Assembly (NCBI GenBank): GCA_029059055.1
Contig: JAIDWS010000010.1
Span: 1-44,666, forward strand
From: Alphaproteobacteria bacterium
Lineage (GTDB): Bacteria; Pseudomonadota; Alphaproteobacteria; Rs-D84
DNA length: 44,666 nucleotides
Direction of reading: 5' to 3'
The notes under the pieces are model-generated. The model had not been told where the DNA came from, ran no database searches, and was given only the letters and a program-made list of their open reading frames with translations. The position numbers and the translations under genes are program-made. Below are positions 1 through 7,985 of this stretch, one piece after another. The stretch's first letter is position 1. Each line of letters starts with the position of its first letter.

Positions 1-1327
1 GGAAACAGTCGGAAATATTGGCGATACAACTGGTACGCAGGTCAGATTCTGCTAATAATTCCGCACTCTTGATTTGTGGTGCCGCTTCGCGGATAAATGT
101 ATCCCAAACCTGGTCTGCAACAGCCACACACGAATTTGTGACAGACATACACATGGGCTTTTTGGCTTCTAATGTATCATATGTCGATGCGGCAATGCTG
201 ATTTTTGTTTTGGAACCGGTGATGGAAACCTGTTTCGGGGTTTGCCCTTTGATCTGTTCGCTGGCGGCGATACCAACACAGCCCTTGAAATCATCACCAC
301 AACCGGCGGTTGTCGCCATACACTTTTTAAATTCAATTGTGCACTGGCCCAAATCGTATTTATTGGCACTGCGCAATTGGTCCAGGGCCGCTTCGCGCAG
401 GGCCTGTTCCGCGGCGGCCAATTTCTGGGCACTGGAATTCTTTTGCTGTTTCAAGCTGTTTTCATACGCACTGCAATCATTTTTGATTTTCTGGCCGTAC
501 ATCATTTGCAGCAACGAAATTTCATTCGCACATTCGGGCATCTGGGCCACGCACAATTGCGACGCCGCACGGTGTAACGCATCACCTTCTTTGCCGTCAA
601 TGACGTTTTGCAGGCTGTTGCCATCGCTGAAAATATCTTCGTCATCGTCAAATGTCAATGTATTCCACGCCGACAAATCCAACGAACGACGTGTGCTGGT
701 TTTTTCCTGGTCAGCCTTTATCACAGATTGCGCGGCGGCGTTGGCACTGGCGATGGCGGCATCTGCGTCCGCACCCATTTCAATTCTTTCGACGCCCGCG
801 GTCGCCATTTGATAGCTTTGCTGGTCCAGCTTTTCAATTTCGGCCAAGATACTGTCTAATTCTGCGTTTTTATCACTGCAAATGCAACGCCCACCGGTTG
901 CGTTGTCCAACATACAGAATGAATCCATGCACCCATCATACTTTTGTTGACAGGCTTCGCTGACCACGGTGTTTTTTGTTGCGGCGGCAACCTTGGTCCC
1001 GGTACTGATGACTTTCTGGGTGACGCCGGCGCGGGCGGCAACCGTTGTTGTTGGGGTGGCTGCACTGGTCCCACCACGGGCCACAGTTGTGCGACCGGCC
1101 GTCGCGGCACGGGCCGCCGTTGCCGCGGTTGATGTCGCCGCGGGCGTGGCACTGCGGGCGGTTGCACTGCGTGCGGAAACCGCGCTGCGGGCGGCGGTGG
1201 TCGTCGCAGGGGCCGCAGCGGTGCCGGATTGGGCGGCAGCCTGGCCACGGCGCTGTTGCGGAACGGCGGCAGATACCGCAGTAACAAATCCGGCACATAA
1301 CAGTGAAAAAACAGCCAATCTTTTCAT
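1..1327 (-). CDS. Partial secreted Ala/Thr-rich, Cys-containing protein (C-terminus cut by window edge)
   Basis: The frame is open from an ATG at 1327 down to base 1, giving 442 codons and no stop, so the gene continues beyond the window. The N-terminus is a typical signal peptide (MKRLAVFSLLCAGFVTAVSA, then Ala). A low-complexity stretch rich in Ala, Arg, Thr and Val follows for about 100 residues. The rest is a mixed helical region with spaced cysteines (for example CQQKYDGCMDSFCML and CICSDKNAELDS) and an acidic patch DDDEDIF. Mature function is not recognised; export to the periplasm or surface is inferred from the signal peptide. It is not a close relative of the YRCAAGYYG-type proteins nearby, although it shares the even spacing of cysteines. 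A shorter alternative frame over the repetitive part was discarded because only this frame spans the whole region. Confidence 0.75.
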   Translation of the reverse strand, partial: MKRLAVFSLLCAGFVTAVSAAVPQQRRGQAAAQSGTAAAPATTTAARSAVSARSATARSATPAATSTAATAARAATAGRTTVARGGTSAATPTTTVAARAGVTQKVISTGTKVAAATKNTVVSEACQQKYDGCMDSFCMLDNATGGRCICSDKNAELDSILAEIEKLDQQSYQMATAGVERIEMGADADAAIASANAAAQSVIKADQEKTSTRRSLDLSAWNTLTFDDDEDIFSDGNSLQNVIDGKEGDALHRAASQLCVAQMPECANEISLLQMMYGQKIKNDCSAYENSLKQQKNSSAQKLAAAEQALREAALDQLRSANKYDLGQCTIEFKKCMATTAGCGDDFKGCVGIAASEQIKGQTPKQVSITGSKTKISIAASTYDTLEAKKPMCMSVTNSCVAVADQVWDTFIREAAPQIKSAELLAESDLRTSCIANISDCF

Positions 1328-1408
1328 GATATCTCTCTTTAACATTCACGTAATTTTATCACATAATACGCCCCAAGAAAAGTATCTTTTTTTTATCGCG
1401 CCCGAATT

Positions 1409-1981
1409 TCATTGGCCACTGTAATAACAATCCTGATTTTCATACGTGTACGAACCACTGTTATCCGTAACAGACACATTCTGGGGGATATAGCATTTGG
1501 TTATATGGTTCGCCCCCGGTGCAGATGTCCCGGCCCGACTGTCGCCATTGGGACATTGTGTACACCCCGTGGTGGCGGTGACGGCGGTCCCGTAATATCC
1601 GGCCGCACAACGATAATTTATTGCGCTTTCGCATATACCGCCACATGTACACCACCGCACCGTCTGCATCTGGTATCCGGCGCCCACAGCCAGCCAGGTT
1701 GTATCGCTGGTACAATTACTGCACGTCTTGCACGGTTCACATTTGTTATTGATGCATCCGTACATCATTGTTGCGCCCCCAATATCCGCACAGTCAAAAT
1801 CTTGTTCACATCCGCATGTATACTGTTGACCATTGCACATACACCACGAACCGGCGCATGCAAATGTGCCTTGGGATTCCAGCCATCGCCCACACGTATT
1901 GTTCGCACCACATTCCGGCTGAATTCCAAACGCCGCCCCACACAGAAAACACAGAAACACACCCAAACCAAGCCTAAACAT
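1409..1981 (-). CDS. Secreted cysteine-rich protein, CAAGYYG family (paralogue 1)
   Basis: A 190-residue protein. The start at 1981 is chosen because an AGGAG site lies 9 nt upstream and the product then begins with a signal peptide (MFRLGLGVFLCFLCGAAFG). The mature part carries many paired cysteines: CKTCSNCTSDTTW, then YRCAAGYYG, then C-x-x-CPNGDS, and a C-terminal block CYIP...DNSGSYTYENQDCYY. This CxxGYYG...CxxCP...C pattern recalls disulfide-rich TNFR/ephrin-receptor-like repeats, but homology to those is not claimed. It is closest to the gene at 2567-3187, transcribed divergently. A structured RNA with its own promoter and terminator (complement 2001-2216) directly precedes it, and that RNA contains a perfect complement of this gene's Shine-Dalgarno site. 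Function is unknown; a secreted or surface role is inferred. Confidence 0.85.
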   Translation of the reverse strand: MFRLGLGVFLCFLCGAAFGIQPECGANNTCGRWLESQGTFACAGSWCMCNGQQYTCGCEQDFDCADIGGATMMYGCINNKCEPCKTCSNCTSDTTWLAVGAGYQMQTVRWCTCGGICESAINYRCAAGYYGTAVTATTGCTQCPNGDSRAGTSAPGANHITKCYIPQNVSVTDNSGSYTYENQDCYYSGQ

Positions 1982-2000
1982 ATCGTCAATCTCCTGATAT

Positions 2001-2216
2001 AAAAAAAGAAAACCACCAGATAAATCAGGTGGCCAGGAGGTTGAGAACAATCACATGAATTGTGCCGCGTATTTTATATTCCGCAGACCCTCCTGACCGA
2101 AATCAGGAGTTTGTTTTTCGTCTGAATATAAAATGGGCGCATTTTGCGCGCCACAGACATATATTCCGACGCATGTGAACGGGTTCTCACACCCCATTAT
2201 GGGAACACCCCATAAC
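2001..2216 (-). ncRNA. Structured RNA element copy I, leader of the Cys-rich gene at 1409-1981
   Basis: Predicted transcript from about 2216 (7 nt after the -10) to a T-run at 2001-2007. Visible helices: a 5' hairpin TTATGGG/CCCATAA (2197-2215); a rod formed by GAGAAC (2183-2188) with GTTCTC (2043-2048) and CACATG (2172-2177) with CATGTG (2052-2057); an internal hairpin CTCCTGA/TCAGGAG; and a terminator stem CCACC/GGTGG (2013-2032). The 3' strand includes CTCCTG (2034-2039), an exact complement of the downstream Shine-Dalgarno CAGGAG (1991-1996). The layout matches the copies at 2328, 28469 and 39560, with different bases but preserved pairing. I do not recognise a known RNA class. A 6S-like rod or an unassigned riboswitch are the main alternatives. 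Confidence 0.7.
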
Positions 2217-2222
2217 ACCAGA

Positions 2223-2251
2223 ATTATATCGCAACCGGGAAATTAATGCAA
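2223..2251 (-). promoter_or_regulatory. Promoter of RNA element copy I
   Basis: On the minus strand TTGCAT (2246-2251) and TATAAT (2223-2228) are separated by exactly 17 bp. It lies back-to-back with the promoter of copy II at 2293-2321. Confidence 0.75.
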
Positions 2252-2292
2252 TAAATAATCCCCCATTTAATATCTGGCCACACGAATTTTTA

Positions 2293-2321
2293 TTGCAGGC
2301 GTTGATAAAAAACAGTATACT
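2293..2321 (+). promoter_or_regulatory. Promoter of RNA element copy II
   Basis: TTGCAG (2293-2298) and TATACT (2316-2321) with a 17-bp spacer. The predicted start is near 2328, at the first base of the conserved element. Confidence 0.75.
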
Positions 2322-2327
2322 GCACCT

Positions 2328-2543
2328 GAATCCATGAATATGGGTTCGGGACGTCGAAAATCCCTTATATATCCGGTTATGGAAATACCGTTATCCAACA
2401 GCGGCCATTGATGCCGTTGTTCCCGACAGTTGGTCGGGTTGACGCAGTTATACAACAGGGCTTGCCCAAAGGCTGCGTGGTCATTTGATATATATGATTT
2501 TTCGAACTTCCCGACCGCCACTTCAATGGCGGCATTTTGTTTT
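2328..2543 (+). ncRNA. Structured RNA element copy II, leader of the Cys-rich gene at 2567-3187
   Basis: Begins with a hairpin CCAT-GAAT-ATGG followed by GGTTCGGGAC. Rod strands pair as CGAAAAT (2355-2361) with ATTTTTCG (2497-2504) and TATATATC (2366-2373) with GATATATA (2487-2494). Internal hairpins include a 9-bp stem AACAGCGGC/GCCGTTGTT and CCCGAC/GTCGGG. The core CAGTTATACAACAG (2445-2458) ... AAAGGCTG (2468-2475) is almost identical in the copy at 28469. It ends in a terminator stem CCGCCA/TGGCGG (2515-2532) with ATTTTGTTTT. ACTTCC (2506-2511) complements the gene's Shine-Dalgarno GGAAGT (2555-2560), and the adjoining TTTTTC can extend the pairing to GAAAAA before the start codon. A minus-strand open frame here (2267-2554) is regarded as chance. 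Confidence 0.75.
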
Positions 2544-2566
2544 AGAACAAACAAGGAAGTAGAAAA

Positions 2567-3187
2567 ATGAAAAATACAACAAGCCGCCTTGTTATCGGGG
2601 CGATAGTTTTATGTCTGCCTATGCGCGCGATGCCATTAACCATATCGGGCAGCCCCAGCTGTCATTCATATGGCACAACATGTTCCGCTATGAATACGAA
2701 TGAATCCAACATTGTTAATTGCCAAAGCATCGACACCCAATGTTACAGCTTTCCCGAAGCAGAGGCAAGCGCCCCCGGCGTTCCACAGTACAAGGTATTT
2801 AGCTGTAACGGATGTAAATCGGGTTATGCGGCTGTTGACCAAACAATGGCACTATCCCCGTCGTGCACCATCAGTTATAAAACATGTTCCAAATCATGCC
2901 CATCATGCAGCAACTGCACCAGTGACACGTCGTGGTCGGCGGCCGGCACCGGATATGAAAAAAAGGTCAGTCGATCATGTAACTGTGGCACATGCAATGC
3001 GTCGACATCGTATCGTTGCGCCGCCGGATATTACGGCAGCAGTTCCAACGGCACATCCGGGTGCACCCGTTGCCCAAACAACGGCAGCAGCAGTGCCGGC
3101 ACCACATCTGTCACGGGCTGTTGTATTTCAAGCGGGTCGGACACGACCGGGGCATATTCTTATTCCCCACAATGCTGCTATCAATAA
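2567..3187 (+). CDS. Secreted cysteine-rich protein, CAAGYYG family (paralogue 2)
   Basis: A 206-residue protein with a weak but plausible signal peptide (MKNTTSRLVIGAIVLCLPMRAMP). The start is set by GGAAGT 6 nt upstream. The mature chain is Ser/Thr/Cys-rich, and the second half closely follows paralogue 1: CPSCSNCTSDTSW, a GTGYE stretch, CNCGTC, YRCAAGYYG, CTRCPN, and a C-terminal CC-x9-GAYSYSPQCCYQ. The many cysteines imply disulfide-bonded folding outside the cytoplasm. Structured RNA element copy II ends 23 nt before the start codon, so expression probably depends on readthrough of its terminator and on access to the Shine-Dalgarno site. A bidirectional terminator follows directly. Function is unknown. 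Confidence 0.85.
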   Translation: MKNTTSRLVIGAIVLCLPMRAMPLTISGSPSCHSYGTTCSAMNTNESNIVNCQSIDTQCYSFPEAEASAPGVPQYKVFSCNGCKSGYAAVDQTMALSPSCTISYKTCSKSCPSCSNCTSDTSWSAAGTGYEKKVSRSCNCGTCNASTSYRCAAGYYGSSSNGTSGCTRCPNNGSSSAGTTSVTGCCISSGSDTTGAYSYSPQCCYQ

Positions 3188-3191
3188 AAAA

Positions 3192-3211
3192 AATCCCCCA
3201 TGCGGGGGATT
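3192..3211. terminator. Bidirectional terminator
   Basis: Stem AATCCCCC/GGGGGATT with a 4-nt loop and A/T runs on both sides, between the convergent genes ending at 3187 and 3214. Confidence 0.8.
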
Positions 3212-3213
3212 TA

Positions 3214-4086
3214 TCATATATGATATCGGACCATAATACCGTTTTCTGTATCCGCACAGTCATCAGGGGATAATATATCATCAACATCATCCCATTTTTG
3301 CGTCATCATGTATTTGCAATCCCGGCCTGGGACGTCCATTGTAAAGACAAAAAAGTAATCGTTATCATTTTTATCCCGAAACGCGACAAAGGGTTGTCCA
3401 TATGGACTCTTGGTTTCGGTTTCTTGGCCGGACGCGCGGTCAATATCATACAGCATCACAATTTCAAAATCTGTGTCTGTAAATTTATCGCGGACAATGT
3501 TTTTCAGTTCCGCGCAATTATCCATCGTGGTCCGAACATTTTCCTGCATATCACGACGCGCACGATATTCTGGGACACTGTGACGCAATACGAATGTCGG
3601 CACCATCATCACCAGCATCGCAATCCATATGTCCACCCAGAAAAAACTGAGTGCGCGCAACACAGAAAAAAATCCCCCCATAATGCGCGCCAGTATGTTC
3701 AGATTTCGGCGCCGCAGTTCGGCGGTCAGTTCAACAAAGTTATTCATGTCTTGCCTTGATGGGAACGCGTGCATGCCGACCGTAACGCCAATATAAATAA
3801 TCAATGCATGGACCCATCCGACGTGCATATCCCAATATGTCATAGCGGCCAAAATACATCCCATGAATAACGCCACCAGTGTGTTGACCACCAACGGTGC
3901 CAACGCGATACATATGCTGGCCCGGGGCTGGGTTACTTTTTCATGCCGAACATATCCGCCGGACAAAGAAAAGTATTTCACCGAAATCACCCGTATGCCC
4001 AATAAATGACACGCCATTTTATGCGCCCATTCATGAACGACAATCCCCATAAAGCTGATTAAAGAAATAACCTGTCCCGGTATCAT
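3214..4086 (-). CDS. Membrane zinc metalloprotease-like protein (HExxH, M50/DUF3267-like)
   Basis: A 290-residue integral membrane protein. HEWAH at residues 18-22 inside the first hydrophobic segment is the zinc-binding HExxH motif of intramembrane M50-type proteases, and the following hydrophobic segment with GGYV resembles small M50/DUF3267 proteins. Further membrane segments lie at about 48-72, 75-95 and 130-160. The C-terminal third is soluble and charged. The usual second motif (N/D-x-x-P-x-x-x-x-D-G) is not clear; HAFPSRQDMNN at about residue 105 may be a variant. The start has GGGGGAATC just upstream, and a TTGTGT-17-TATAAT promoter lies at 4111-4139. Substrate unknown. It sits where rpoA/rplQ would often follow rpsK, but it has its own promoter and so is probably a separate unit. 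Confidence 0.7.
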   Translation of the reverse strand: MIPGQVISLISFMGIVVHEWAHKMACHLLGIRVISVKYFSLSGGYVRHEKVTQPRASICIALAPLVVNTLVALFMGCILAAMTYWDMHVGWVHALIIYIGVTVGMHAFPSRQDMNNFVELTAELRRRNLNILARIMGGFFSVLRALSFFWVDIWIAMLVMMVPTFVLRHSVPEYRARRDMQENVRTTMDNCAELKNIVRDKFTDTDFEIVMLYDIDRASGQETETKSPYGQPFVAFRDKNDNDYFFVFTMDVPGRDCKYMMTQKWDDVDDILSPDDCADTENGIMVRYHI

Positions 4087-4110
4087 GATTCCCCCGTATG
4101 TATGCCCATC

Positions 4111-4139
4111 ATTATATCACCCCAGGAATATTTACACAA
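4111..4139 (-). promoter_or_regulatory. Promoter of the HExxH membrane protease gene
   Basis: Minus strand TTGTGT (4134-4139), 17-bp spacer, TATAAT (4111-4116); the start codon is about 18 nt after the predicted start site. Confidence 0.6.
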
Positions 4140-4220
4140 GCCCCCCCGCCCCACCGGCGCATCATCATGGTACAGTCCGGGCTAATTATGGATGCCGCCA
4201 CACCGCCGCATCACGTATAT

Positions 4221-4245
4221 AAAAAAATCCCGCCATACGGCGGGA
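4221..4245 (-). terminator. Terminator of the str-S10-spc-alpha operon
   Basis: Minus-strand hairpin TCCCGCC/GGCGGGA (4228-4245) followed by seven T residues, 10 nt after the rpsK stop codon. It shows that transcription ends after rpsK with no rpoA or rplQ. Confidence 0.85.
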
Positions 4246-4255
4246 CTGATGTTCA

Positions 4256-4639
4256 TTAAACACGACGAACTTTCTTTGGACGGCACCCATTGTGTGGAAT
4301 TCTGGTCGTATCTGTAATGGATTGCACGATTAAGCCGGCATTCGACAAACCGCGAACCGCAGATTCACGACCCTGGCCGATACCGCGCATCAAAACGTCA
4401 ACTGTTTTCATGCCCATTTCGGCAACCTTTTTGCCAACCGCGTCGGCCACGATTGTCGCCGCATACGGTGTGGATTTCTTGGCACCCTTAAAATTATTTG
4501 CGCCCGCCGTCGCCCATGTCAAAACAGCGCCGGACTGGTCCGTGATTGTGATACGTGTGTTATTGTTTGTCGCAACCACATGGGCGATACCATGCGATAC
4601 TTTCTTAACGACTTTCTTTTTTGTTTTTGCAACTGCCAT
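4256..4639 (-). CDS. rpsK: 30S ribosomal protein uS11
   Basis: A 127-residue protein of the 30S platform that contacts 16S rRNA near the mRNA exit and E site. The C-terminal signature IPHNGCRPKKVRRV and the GQGRESAVRGL stretch identify uS11. The N-terminus is a Lys-rich extension (MAVAKTKKKVVKK), as in many alphaproteobacteria. AAAGGT lies 9 nt before the start. It is separated from rpsM by 163 bp, longer than usual for this pair, and that spacer carries a GC hairpin (about 4769-4792) without a T-run. It is the last gene of the operon. rpoA and rplQ are not downstream. Confidence 0.97.
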   Translation of the reverse strand: MAVAKTKKKVVKKVSHGIAHVVATNNNTRITITDQSGAVLTWATAGANNFKGAKKSTPYAATIVADAVGKKVAEMGMKTVDVLMRGIGQGRESAVRGLSNAGLIVQSITDTTRIPHNGCRPKKVRRV

Positions 4640-4802
4640 TATTTTTTTACCTTTTTCGATGTCTTCAATTAACTGTGGTGTTAATCTCTACCTTATTCAA
4701 AATTTAAACGAACGGTACGAATGCGGGATATTGGACGGCGGGAATGTACAAAAGTTACATGACCAAAGCCCAACGCCCACAGACGTGGCGTTATATTAAA
4801 TT

Positions 4803-5180
4803 TTATTTCCCTTTGGTTGCGGAACCGGCGACCACAACGCGTTTACCCTTGCGGGTACGTGCGTTTGTCTGGGTACGCTGACCGCGAACCGGCAAACGGT
4901 TACGGTGACGAATACCACGATACGCTTTCAAATCCTGCAAGCGTTTGATATTCATCGCAACTTCGCGACGAACGTCACCTTCTACCTTGAAGTTTTGTTC
5001 GATATAATTCGAAATTTTAACAACATCCGCGTCCGTCAAATCTTTTGCGCGCATGCCATCTTTTAATTTCAAAGCCTGACAAATCTGGGCTGCTTTGGCT
5101 GGGCCAATCCCATGAATATACTGCAACGCAATTTCAATACGTTTTTCGGTCGGAATGTTCACACCTGCTATACGTGCCAT
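4803..5180 (-). CDS. rpsM: 30S ribosomal protein uS13
   Basis: A 125-residue protein of the 30S head that contacts P-site tRNA and forms intersubunit bridges. It has the N-terminal [26 protein letters not shown] block with its helix-turn-helix, and the basic C-terminal tail [20 protein letters not shown] with RKGK. The AGGAAAATGAAAG region just upstream supplies the ribosome binding site. A 211-bp spacer separates it from secY. adk, which sits between secY and rpsM in many bacteria, is missing here. Confidence 0.97.
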   Translation of the reverse strand: MARIAGVNIPTEKRIEIALQYIHGIGPAKAAQICQALKLKDGMRAKDLTDADVVKISNYIEQNFKVEGDVRREVAMNIKRLQDLKAYRGIRHRNRLPVRGQRTQTNARTRKGKRVVVAGSATKGK

Positions 5181-5391
5181 CTTTCATTTTCCTTTTTATT
5201 ACTGCACAGTCTGCCGAACCCCGACATCCTGCAACGAAACCAAGACTTCCCATTCATCGCGAACCATCCGCATATGCGTGGGGCGCCCCGGTTTATTCTA
5301 TTTTGCCGAATAATTTTATACAAAATCCAGCAAAAGTCAAATTTTACTTTACTTTTTATCCGCATGACGCGGACGGGTGTTTCCGGACGGC

Positions 5392-6708
5392 TTAGCCGCG
5401 GAAACGTCCTTTCTTTTGTGCCTTTTTAATGACACTGCCGTACTGCTTGGCCACCAGATAGGACTGGACCTGGTTCATTGTATCCAAGACCACGCCGGCC
5501 ACAATCAATACACTGGTTCCGCCGATAACCAACGGCATCCCCAAATGCGTGTTCAAGATAATCGGCACAACACAGACAACAATCAGATACAACACGCCGA
5601 TTGCCGTTGTGCGCGATACCACTGCATCCAGATAATGAACGGTCTGTTCACCCGGACGAACACCTGGGATATATCCGCCAGCATTTTTTAAATTCGTGCT
5701 GGTTTCTTCGGAATTAAAGATAACGGCGGTCTGGAAATACGCAAAGAACGCAATCAACAATGTATACAGCGCCAAATACGTCCATGTGCCATATGTAAAG
5801 AATCCCATGATATTCTGCACGACCAGACTTTCGCTTTGGACAAAGCGCTGAACAAATGCCGGCAACATCATGATACTGGCGGCGAACACCGGGCCCATAA
5901 CACCGGACATATTCACCTTAATCGGCAGATAAGATGCGTTTGTATTCATCACGCCATTGGACATAACCTGGCGCGGGTACAAAATTTGGATACGACGCTG
6001 GGCCTGTTCAAAGAATGCAATCAACGCCACAATACCGACCACAAATCCCGCAATCAGTGCAATCATTGCCGGCGACATTTGACCAACCGACCCCAGTGAA
6101 AATACCTTGGCGATACCACCCGGGATTTCCGCAACGATACCGGCGAAAATCAACAGGGACGCCCCCTGGCCGATACCACGGGCGGAAATCTGTTCCGCCA
6201 ACCACATGACAAAGACCGTTCCGCCAACCAATGCGATAATGGCCGACAATTCAAATGCAAATCCCGGATTAATAACCGCGGCGATACCGTTAACCGGTGC
6301 CATGGATTCCAGCCCGCGCACCACGGCCCACCCCTGAACCACGGCCAAAAATACGGCCAAATAACGCGTGTACTGATTAATCTTGATACGTCCGGATTCA
6401 CCTTCTTTGCGCAATTCACCCAACGATTTGCTGGTGGCTGTCAACAACTGTAAAACGATGGACGCCGAAATATACGGGAAAATGTTCAATGCCAAAACCG
6501 ACATACGCGACAATGAACCACCCGAAAACATATCGAACATCCCCATCATGCCGTTGTCACCGGTAAACAGATGCAAAACCGCCGACGCGTTAACGCCCGG
6601 CAACGGGATAAAGGAACCGATACGATAAACAATCAACGCCCCCAGTGTGAACAGGATGCGCTTTTGCAAATCAGTCAGGTTTCCAAAAAAATCTTTTAAA
6701 AACTTCAT
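5392..6708 (-). CDS. secY: Protein translocase subunit SecY
   Basis: A 438-residue protein with ten hydrophobic segments forming the Sec channel with SecE and SecG. It begins with the conserved DLQKRILFTLGALIVYRIGSFIPLPGV, has the plug region after TM1, and has the cytosolic loop GGYIPGVRPGEQTVHYLD typical of SecY. It receives SRP- and SecA-delivered proteins, and so would export the many signal-peptide proteins in this window. It is transcribed with the spc ribosomal genes; the small anchored protein at 6731-7141 lies between it and rplO. Confidence 0.97.
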   Translation of the reverse strand: MKFLKDFFGNLTDLQKRILFTLGALIVYRIGSFIPLPGVNASAVLHLFTGDNGMMGMFDMFSGGSLSRMSVLALNIFPYISASIVLQLLTATSKSLGELRKEGESGRIKINQYTRYLAVFLAVVQGWAVVRGLESMAPVNGIAAVINPGFAFELSAIIALVGGTVFVMWLAEQISARGIGQGASLLIFAGIVAEIPGGIAKVFSLGSVGQMSPAMIALIAGFVVGIVALIAFFEQAQRRIQILYPRQVMSNGVMNTNASYLPIKVNMSGVMGPVFAASIMMLPAFVQRFVQSESLVVQNIMGFFTYGTWTYLALYTLLIAFFAYFQTAVIFNSEETSTNLKNAGGYIPGVRPGEQTVHYLDAVVSRTTAIGVLYLIVVCVVPIILNTHLGMPLVIGGTSVLIVAGVVLDTMNQVQSYLVAKQYGSVIKKAQKKGRFRG

Positions 6709-6730
6709 TATACCGTATCTCTCTCAAATT

Positions 6731-7141
6731 TTAATTATTGCACACAGCGACCGCATAATCACCGGTCATGTCGTCGGCCGTCCCATAAAAGACACGATAT
6801 GCACAACTGGACATTTCCGGATTCTGGGCCAAAATCGATGCCGGGACAATATTGACCAATACAAAACCATCCTGGGCATATTGCGCGGGATTTTCCACCG
6901 CCACAAATGTCGTGGTCCGTACCCGGCCCGCGATATCGATTAATTCGGGTGTGGCCGGCATTTTAATCAGCGCCCCACCATCTTCGCCCGTGGCAACGAC
7001 CGGCTGGCCGTTCAATGCGGCGGATAATACTGCAAAGTCCTGGGCGGTTGCCGGGGTTGGCGTCGCGGATTTACGGGTTGCCCAGAAAATCCCCAACAGC
7101 ACCACAACAACAATTCCCAAAACCAGCAGTATTTTTTTCAT
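6731..7141 (-). CDS. Small membrane-anchored protein inserted between rplO and secY
   Basis: A 136-residue protein of unknown family. The start at 7141 is preferred over an in-frame upstream start (7162) because AAGGGG lies 5 nt before it and the product then opens with an uncleaved-looking anchor MKKILLVLGIVVVVLLGIFW. A Thr/Pro/Ala linker (SATPTPATAQ) and a compact domain of about 100 residues follow. Two cysteines near the C-terminus (SSCAYRVFYG and AVAVCNN) could form a disulfide in the periplasm. It is co-directional within the spc operon, 22 bp upstream of secY, a place where no extra gene is usual. A link to secretion is only a positional guess. Confidence 0.8.
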   Translation of the reverse strand: MKKILLVLGIVVVVLLGIFWATRKSATPTPATAQDFAVLSAALNGQPVVATGEDGGALIKMPATPELIDIAGRVRTTTFVAVENPAQYAQDGFVLVNIVPASILAQNPEMSSCAYRVFYGTADDMTGDYAVAVCNN

Positions 7142-7176
7142 GTCCGCCCCTTTCCTTGGCATCCGTGGTCAGATAA

Positions 7177-7635
7177 TTATTGGTTTTTGATAGAACCGCC
7201 CGCCTTTACAATGGCTTCTTCGGCGGCCTTGGACCATTTGTCGGCAACAACGTTGACCGCTGTCTTGATTTCGCCCTTGGCCAGAACTTTCAAGCCGGAC
7301 ATTTTGCGGTTGATGATTTTCGCCGCCATCAAAGAATCAATTGTAACCGGTGCCTTGGCATCGATTTTGCCAGACGCGATGAATTTTTCAATGTCGCCCA
7401 AATTGATTGTAACGTATTCTTTGGCAAACGGATTGTTGAAACCAAATTTCGGGAAACGACGCAAAATCGGCATCTGGCCCCCTTGGAATGTCGCCTGCTT
7501 GCGCGCACCGCTGCGGGCTTTCTGCCCTTTGTGACCGCGACCGGCTGTTTTACCGCTGCCCGAACCAATACCACGACCAACGCGTTTCACGTTGCTGCGG
7601 GCGCCAAAATTATCCATCAATGCATTCAGTTTCAT
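7177..7635 (-). CDS. rplO: 50S ribosomal protein uL15
   Basis: A 152-residue 50S protein that binds 23S rRNA late in assembly. The glycine-rich N-terminus (RVGRGIGSGSGKTAGRGHKGQKAR) and QMPILRRFPKFGF are diagnostic. It is in normal spc order after rpmD. Length is normal for the family. Confidence 0.97.
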   Translation of the reverse strand: MKLNALMDNFGARSNVKRVGRGIGSGSGKTAGRGHKGQKARSGARKQATFQGGQMPILRRFPKFGFNNPFAKEYVTINLGDIEKFIASGKIDAKAPVTIDSLMAAKIINRKMSGLKVLAKGEIKTAVNVVADKWSKAAEEAIVKAGGSIKNQ

Positions 7636-7752
7636 TTTTTATTTCCTTTTTCCTGTATAGAATTCCGGGCATCACCCGGCATCCTATCGATTACATATGT
7701 AATCCTGTTTCGCACGCAAACAAGTCTTGGTTGCGTACTCGGTTCACTTTTT

Positions 7753-7932
7753 TTATTCCGCCACAACTTCGACCAAGTGGGACACTTTTGCAATCATGCC
7801 ACGCACAGCCGGTGTGTCGGTGATTTCTTTGCTTTTGCCGATACGCCCCAGCCCCAATGCTTTGATAATTTTGCACTGCGCTTCGGGACGACCGATGATG
7901 CTTTTCGTCTGTTTTACAACAATCTTAGCCAT
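7753..7932 (-). CDS. rpmD: 50S ribosomal protein uL30
   Basis: A 59-residue protein read directly from the minus strand: it starts MAKIVVKQTKSIIGRPEAQ and ends SHLVEVVAE before TAA at 7753-7755. uL30 is a small 50S protein. The IGRPEAQ...IIKALGLGRI pattern and the position between rpsE and rplO (normal spc order) identify it. It is short enough to be missed by length-filtered gene calling. Confidence 0.95.
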   Translation of the reverse strand: MAKIVVKQTKSIIGRPEAQCKIIKALGLGRIGKSKEITDTPAVRGMIAKVSHLVEVVAE

Positions 7933-7985
7933 AATTAAAACACTCCGTATTTTGCCGTCCGCCCATGCGGGCGGATGACATATCC

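Noticed and set aside
2267..2554. A 95-codon minus-strand frame across RNA element copy II
   Set aside because: It lies over a region with promoter, helices and terminator on the plus strand, and has no signal peptide, Shine-Dalgarno or conserved motif.
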